Assembly (NCBI GenBank): GCA_964565715.1
Contig: CAZMGG010000053.1
Coordinates: 1 to 33,953, forward strand
Reading direction: 5' to 3'
Origin: CAZMGG01 sp964565715
GTDB lineage: Bacteria; Planctomycetota; UBA1135; UBA2386
Length of the DNA stretch: 33,953 nucleotides
In this document: one piece after another, positions 31,359 to 33,953 of the stretch
How positions within the stretch are numbered: position 1 is the stretch's first letter
How the letters are laid out: each line of letters opens with the position of its first letter
Program-made: the position numbers and the translations under genes
The notes under the pieces: model-generated
Database searches by the model: none
Seen by the model: only the letters and a program-made list of their open reading frames with translations
Told to the model about the DNA's origin: nothing

Positions 31359-32330
31359 GTGACCGACGCCGACGTCCACATCCCGGTCCAGAACGTCGAG
31401 GAGGCCCGCACCCTGCTGGGACCGCTCGACACCAACGCCCGGCTGATCCGCGAACTGCACGGCGTGAGCGTGCTGGTGCGCGACGGCAGCCTGCGCCTGC
31501 TGGGCGAGGCGGGCCACGTCGGCGTCGTCCAGGAGATCCTGCAGGGGAGCCTGCAGGACCTGCGTTCCGGCCGCCGCATCTCCACGGCCGACATCGCCGA
31601 ACGCCTGCGCAACGGCAACGGCGCCGGCGCCGAGGTCCCGCCCGGCGGCGACCTGGCCTTGGCCCCCCGGGCCCGCGGTCACATCGTCAAGGCCCGCACC
31701 CCGGGCCAGCAGCGCTACCTGGAGGCGATGGCGCAGAACGACGTCACGTTCGGCGTCGGCCCGGCGGGCACCGGCAAGACCTACCTGGCGGTGGCCGCCG
31801 CCATCGAGGCGGTGCGGACCGGCGAGGTCCGTCGCATCGTCCTGGTGCGGCCGGCGGTGGAGGCCGGCGAGAAGCTCGGCTTCCTGCCGGGCGACTTCCA
31901 GGCGAAGGTCGATCCCTACCTGCGGCCGATGTACGACGCCCTGCAGGACCTGCTCGACCCGCGGACCCGCACCCGCTACCTGGAAGGCGACGTGATCGAG
32001 GTCAGCCCGCTGGCCTACATGCGCGGCCGCACCCTGAACCGCGCGTTCGTCATCCTGGACGAGGCGCAGAACACCACCGTGCCGCAGATGCTGATGTTCC
32101 TCACCCGGCTGGGGGAGGCAGCGCGGATGGTGGTGACCGGCGATCCCTCGCAGGTCGACCTGCCGTTGAACGTGACCTCGGGTCTCGGCGACGCGACCCG
32201 CCGGCTGACCGACGTGCCCGGCGTCGGCATCGTCCACTTCGACTCCACCGATGTGGTCCGCCACCCGGTGGTGAAGCGGATCGTCGACGCCTACGGCGGC
32301 GAGCGGCCGGCCCGGCGCCCGGGTTCCTAG
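31359..32330 (+). CDS. ybeZ: PhoH-like ATPase (PhoL/YbeZ type)
   Basis: The 323-residue cytoplasmic P-loop ATPase has an N-terminal region (about 1-105) that looks like the KH-like module of PhoH/YbeZ proteins. KARTPGQQRYLEAM leads to Walker A GPAGTGKT (134-141). LVRPAVEAGEKLGFLPGD and the Walker B region FVILDEAQNTT follow, then VVTGDPSQVDLP. In other bacteria YbeZ works with YbeY in ribosomal RNA maturation and ribosome quality control. The GTG start at 31359 is 4 nt after the cdsA stop, with no separate ribosome-binding site. ybeY starts directly after its stop codon. Confidence 0.93.
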   Translation: MTDADVHIPVQNVEEARTLLGPLDTNARLIRELHGVSVLVRDGSLRLLGEAGHVGVVQEILQGSLQDLRSGRRISTADIAERLRNGNGAGAEVPPGGDLALAPRARGHIVKARTPGQQRYLEAMAQNDVTFGVGPAGTGKTYLAVAAAIEAVRTGEVRRIVLVRPAVEAGEKLGFLPGDFQAKVDPYLRPMYDALQDLLDPRTRTRYLEGDVIEVSPLAYMRGRTLNRAFVILDEAQNTTVPQMLMFLTRLGEAARMVVTGDPSQVDLPLNVTSGLGDATRRLTDVPGVGIVHFDSTDVVRHPVVKRIVDAYGGERPARRPGS

Positions 32331-32792
32331 ATGGGCGGGGGCCGCCGTCCTCCCAAGTCCGTGTCGGAGGCCGACTTGCAGGTGGTCGACCAGGCCCGGC
32401 CGCGGACTCCGCTGACCCTGCTCCGGCGGGCCGTGCGGGCCGCCCTGGACCACGCCGGCCGGCCGGGGATGCCGGTGAGCCTGCTGCTCACCGACGACGC
32501 CGGCATCGCGCGGCTGCACGCCGACTTCCTCGGCGATCCGACGCCCACCGACGTGATCACGTTCGAGCTGGACGGCACCGCCGAGATCGCGGTGAGCGTC
32601 GAGACCGCCCGTCGCGTCGCCCGCGAGCACGGTCACGATGCGCGGGCCGAGATCGTGCTCTACGTCGTGCACGGCGTGTTGCACGCGTGCGGCTTCGACG
32701 ACACGACGGCGCGCGCGCGTGCGCGCATGCGCGCGGCGGAACGCGCGGTGCTGCGCACGCTCGGTCACGCGGTCGCGCCGGTCGATCCCTGA
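32331..32792 (+). CDS. ybeY: Endoribonuclease YbeY (16S rRNA maturation)
   Basis: The 153-residue metalloendonuclease acts in 16S rRNA 3' processing and late ribosome assembly. TPTDVITFEL is the usual signature, followed by AEIAVSVETARRVAREHG. The zinc motif, normally HGxLHLxGYDH, reads HGVLHACGFDD: His114 and His118 are present, but Asp124 replaces the third His. Aspartate can ligate zinc, so activity is likely but not certain. It starts at the base after the phoH stop, the typical ybeZ-ybeY arrangement. The 3' third has a different base pattern from its neighbours, including a 25-nt alternating purine-pyrimidine run at 32709-32733. Confidence 0.85.
   Translation: MGGGRRPPKSVSEADLQVVDQARPRTPLTLLRRAVRAALDHAGRPGMPVSLLLTDDAGIARLHADFLGDPTPTDVITFELDGTAEIAVSVETARRVAREHGHDARAEIVLYVVHGVLHACGFDDTTARARARMRAAERAVLRTLGHAVAPVDP
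32709..32733. repeat. Alternating purine-pyrimidine tract, Z-DNA-prone
   Basis: Twenty-five strictly alternating bases, nearly all GC, include a 14-bp palindrome (GCGCGCATGCGCGC, 32719-32732). The tract encodes Ala/Arg residues near the C-terminus of YbeY. Sequences of this type can adopt Z-DNA when negatively supercoiled. Confidence 0.6.
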
Positions 32793-32841
32793 TCGCCGAC
32801 GCGCGCGCCGATCGTGCTGCGATTCCATCGACGACACTGCA

Positions 32842-32869
32842 TTGCAGTCCGGCGTACAGCCGATACACT
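32842..32869 (+). promoter_or_regulatory. Candidate promoter with overlapping palindrome
   Basis: TTGCAG (32842-32847), a 16-nt spacer and TACACT (32864-32869). CTGCA-T-TGCAG (32837-32847) overlaps the -35, as an operator would. Transcription would start near 32876, either with a long leader to the sigma gene or leaderless for the short ORF at 32881. Confidence 0.4.
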
Positions 32870-32880
32870 TCCGCGTGTCG

Positions 32881-33096
32881 ATGGTGCACCTCGACGTCTG
32901 CCAGACCTGTGCCACGGATGTGCGACGCTCTTCGCGTCGCTGCGGCTCGCTGCGCGGAACATCGCGCGACACGCGGGGAACGATGCGCGACCCGCGCGCG
33001 ACGGCGAGCGGACGCGAGTGCGTGAGGCGCGACGGCGGGACCCGCCGGATGCATCACGTGGCCGTGCCGGCCGGACGCGAGGGTGCCCGAGGGTGA
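32881..33096 (+). CDS. Possible short Cys-containing ORF upstream of a sigma factor
   Basis: The hypothetical 71-residue protein starts MVHLDVCQTCATDVRRSSRR, has a CxxC pair and two further Cys, and is otherwise Arg-rich. Its stop codon is GTGA at 33093-33096, the same overlap type as purA-uppS, but the sigma gene more likely begins at the ATG at 33102. About 80% of third positions are G or C, below the near-total bias of real genes here, so it may be non-coding. If real, it could be a small zinc-binding regulator of the adjacent sigma factor; that is speculation. Confidence 0.3.
   Translation: MVHLDVCQTCATDVRRSSRRCGSLRGTSRDTRGTMRDPRATASGRECVRRDGGTRRMHHVAVPAGREGARG
33078..33095 (+). repeat. 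Direct repeat CGAGGGTG-CC-CGAGGGTG
   Basis: Two exact 8-nt copies. The second supplies GAGGG (33089-33093), 8 nt before the sigma-factor ATG, which makes it the likely ribosome-binding site. The first could be an alternative ribosome-docking site. Confidence 0.5.
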
Positions 33097-33101
33097 CCAC
33101 C

Positions 33102-33908
33102 ATGCAGATCACGTTGCCGAACCTGACGACCCGTGCGAAGCGACGTTCCGTCGCCGCCGAGGCGACGCCGGGGCGCGTCGCCGACGAACCGCTCGAGCAG
33201 CTGCTGCGGCGCTACGGACGCCGGCGGACCCTGGCCGTGCGCGACCAGATCGTCGAGCGGTGCCGGCCGGTGGTGGAGGGCATGGCGCGAAGCCTGTGCC
33301 TGCGCCTGCCGCGCTGCGTCGACGTGCAGGACCTGATCCACGCCGGCATGTGCGGACTGATGCGGGCCATCGAGAAGTACGAGCCCAGCCGCTGCGACCA
33401 GTTCCTGCCCTTCCTGCGCATCCGCGCCCGGGGGGCCATGCTCGACGAACTGCGCGGGATGGACTTCCTGCCGCGGCAGCACCGGCGGCGGCTGCGCGAG
33501 CGGGAGCGCGCCATGGAGCAGCTCCGCCAGGAACTGGCCCGGGAGCCGTCCGATGGCGAACTGGCGGCGGCCCTCGGCATCAGCCTGCAGGCCCTGCAGA
33601 CCGCCAGCATCGAGACCCGGTCGCAGCCGTGGGCCGAGGGCTGGGACGCCGGCGACGGCGACAGCGACGCCCTCGACCGGCTGCCCGACGGGTCCCTCGA
33701 GTCGCCGCTCGAGGCGCTCGACCGCCGCGACCTGCTGCAGAAGATCCAGGACTGCCTGCAGCCGATCGAGTGGCAGGTCCTGCAGCTGCACTACCTGGAG
33801 GGGCTGAGCGGCAAGGACATCGCCCGGCGCCTGCGGCTGTCGGCCTCGCGGATCTGCCAGATCCACGTGCGCGTCGTCGACCGCCTCAAGGAACGACTAG
33901 GGAACTGA
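33102..33908 (+). CDS. FliA/SigD-type alternative sigma factor
   Basis: The 268-residue sigma70-family protein has region 2 at about 45-118 (LRLPRCVDVQDLIHAGMCGL, FLRIRARGAMLDELRGMDFL), which is characteristic of the FliA/WhiG (sigma-28) group, especially RGAMLDELR. Region 3 covers about 128-175 (EPSDGELAAALGISLQALQ) and region 4 about 205-265 (LQLHYLEGLSGKDIARRL, then SASRICQIHVRVVDRLK). In flagellated bacteria this class drives flagellar and chemotaxis genes. No such genes are in the window, so the regulon here is unknown. The start is the ATG at 33102 with GAGGG 8 nt upstream. The N-terminal 40 residues are not conserved. Confidence 0.9.
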   Translation: MQITLPNLTTRAKRRSVAAEATPGRVADEPLEQLLRRYGRRRTLAVRDQIVERCRPVVEGMARSLCLRLPRCVDVQDLIHAGMCGLMRAIEKYEPSRCDQFLPFLRIRARGAMLDELRGMDFLPRQHRRRLRERERAMEQLRQELAREPSDGELAAALGISLQALQTASIETRSQPWAEGWDAGDGDSDALDRLPDGSLESPLEALDRRDLLQKIQDCLQPIEWQVLQLHYLEGLSGKDIARRLRLSASRICQIHVRVVDRLKERLGN

Positions 33909-33953
33909 CCCGAGAATTGTGGGCGGCACGTAACCGGGGCCGATTCCTGGGCA

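Larger units (their letters stand above)
32793..33101. other. 309-nt spacer with unusual CGCG-rich composition
   Basis: Apart from the candidate promoter, the short ORF and the repeats listed separately, I see no gene here. The stretch is richer in CGCG and GCGC words and poorer in GGC/GCC words than the rest of the window, a pattern that begins inside the 3' end of ybeY. It may be a regulatory leader for the sigma factor gene or a remnant of another sequence. Confidence 0.4.

Noticed and set aside
1..33953. tRNA, rRNA, CRISPR arrays, insertion sequences or integrases
   Set aside because: No repeat-spacer series, no transposase or integrase motif and no recognisable tRNA or rRNA segment was seen on either strand. 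A tRNAscan or Infernal run could still find a degenerate RNA gene.

Overview
The window is very GC-rich bacterial DNA, about 70% G+C by eye, with almost every third codon position G or C. It carries housekeeping genes (ileS, purA, uppS, cdsA, phoH/ybeZ, ybeY), central-metabolism enzymes and several secreted proteins that resemble only proteins of little-characterised lineages. The secreted proteins have Ala/Gly/Pro-rich sequences and a recurring C-terminal beta-type module. Together with a type 2 isoleucyl-tRNA synthetase and a FliA-type sigma factor, this points to a member of the Planctomycetota. That assignment is inferred from protein style, not from a marker-gene search. I see no tRNA, rRNA, IS element, phage gene or CRISPR array, and the window reads as a stable chromosomal segment.

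Layout. (1) 1-3261: a perfect palindrome at the left edge, then ileS. (2) 3287-11605: a minus-strand block read from right to left: an M48 lipoprotein protease, a DUF2339 polytopic membrane protein, a type II/IV pseudopilin, a small secreted protein, a Gly-rich secreted protein and a 612-residue secreted repeat protein. This looks like an envelope and secretion neighbourhood. (3) 11789-15348: a small helical protein, then a thiolase followed 8 nt later by an aconitase/isopropylmalate-isomerase family enzyme whose swivel domain precedes its catalytic domain. A small membrane protein converges on it. (4) 16009-18782: a PhnD-like periplasmic binding protein 8 nt upstream of a hybrid histidine kinase, a probable ligand-sensing pair, followed by a membrane protein. 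(5) 19673-23914: a minus-strand membrane-anchored Ig-like protein diverging from an isocitrate/isopropylmalate dehydrogenase family gene, then a secreted metzincin protease. (6) 23929-27250: a 65-residue minus-strand ORF, a secreted coiled-coil/Gly-Arg-rich protein, a hydantoinase-B subunit without its A subunit, and an overlapping lipoprotein. (7) 27261-28370: a minus-strand protein with a possible sigma-like N-terminus and a helical-repeat C-terminus, under a well-formed promoter that contains a palindrome. (8) 28501-32792: a tightly packed purA-uppS-cdsA-phoH-ybeY operon. (9) 32793-33908: a compositionally distinct spacer, then a FliA/SigD-type sigma factor.

A recurring signal is promoter placement. 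In at least five genes (ileS, the M48 protease, the thiolase, the hydantoinase and the 65-aa ORF) a sigma70-like -35/-10 pair with a 16-17 nt spacer ends only 6-9 nt before the start codon, and no ribosome-binding site is visible. Their mRNAs are probably leaderless or nearly so. Other genes have clear AGGAG-type sites, so both modes of initiation seem to be in use.
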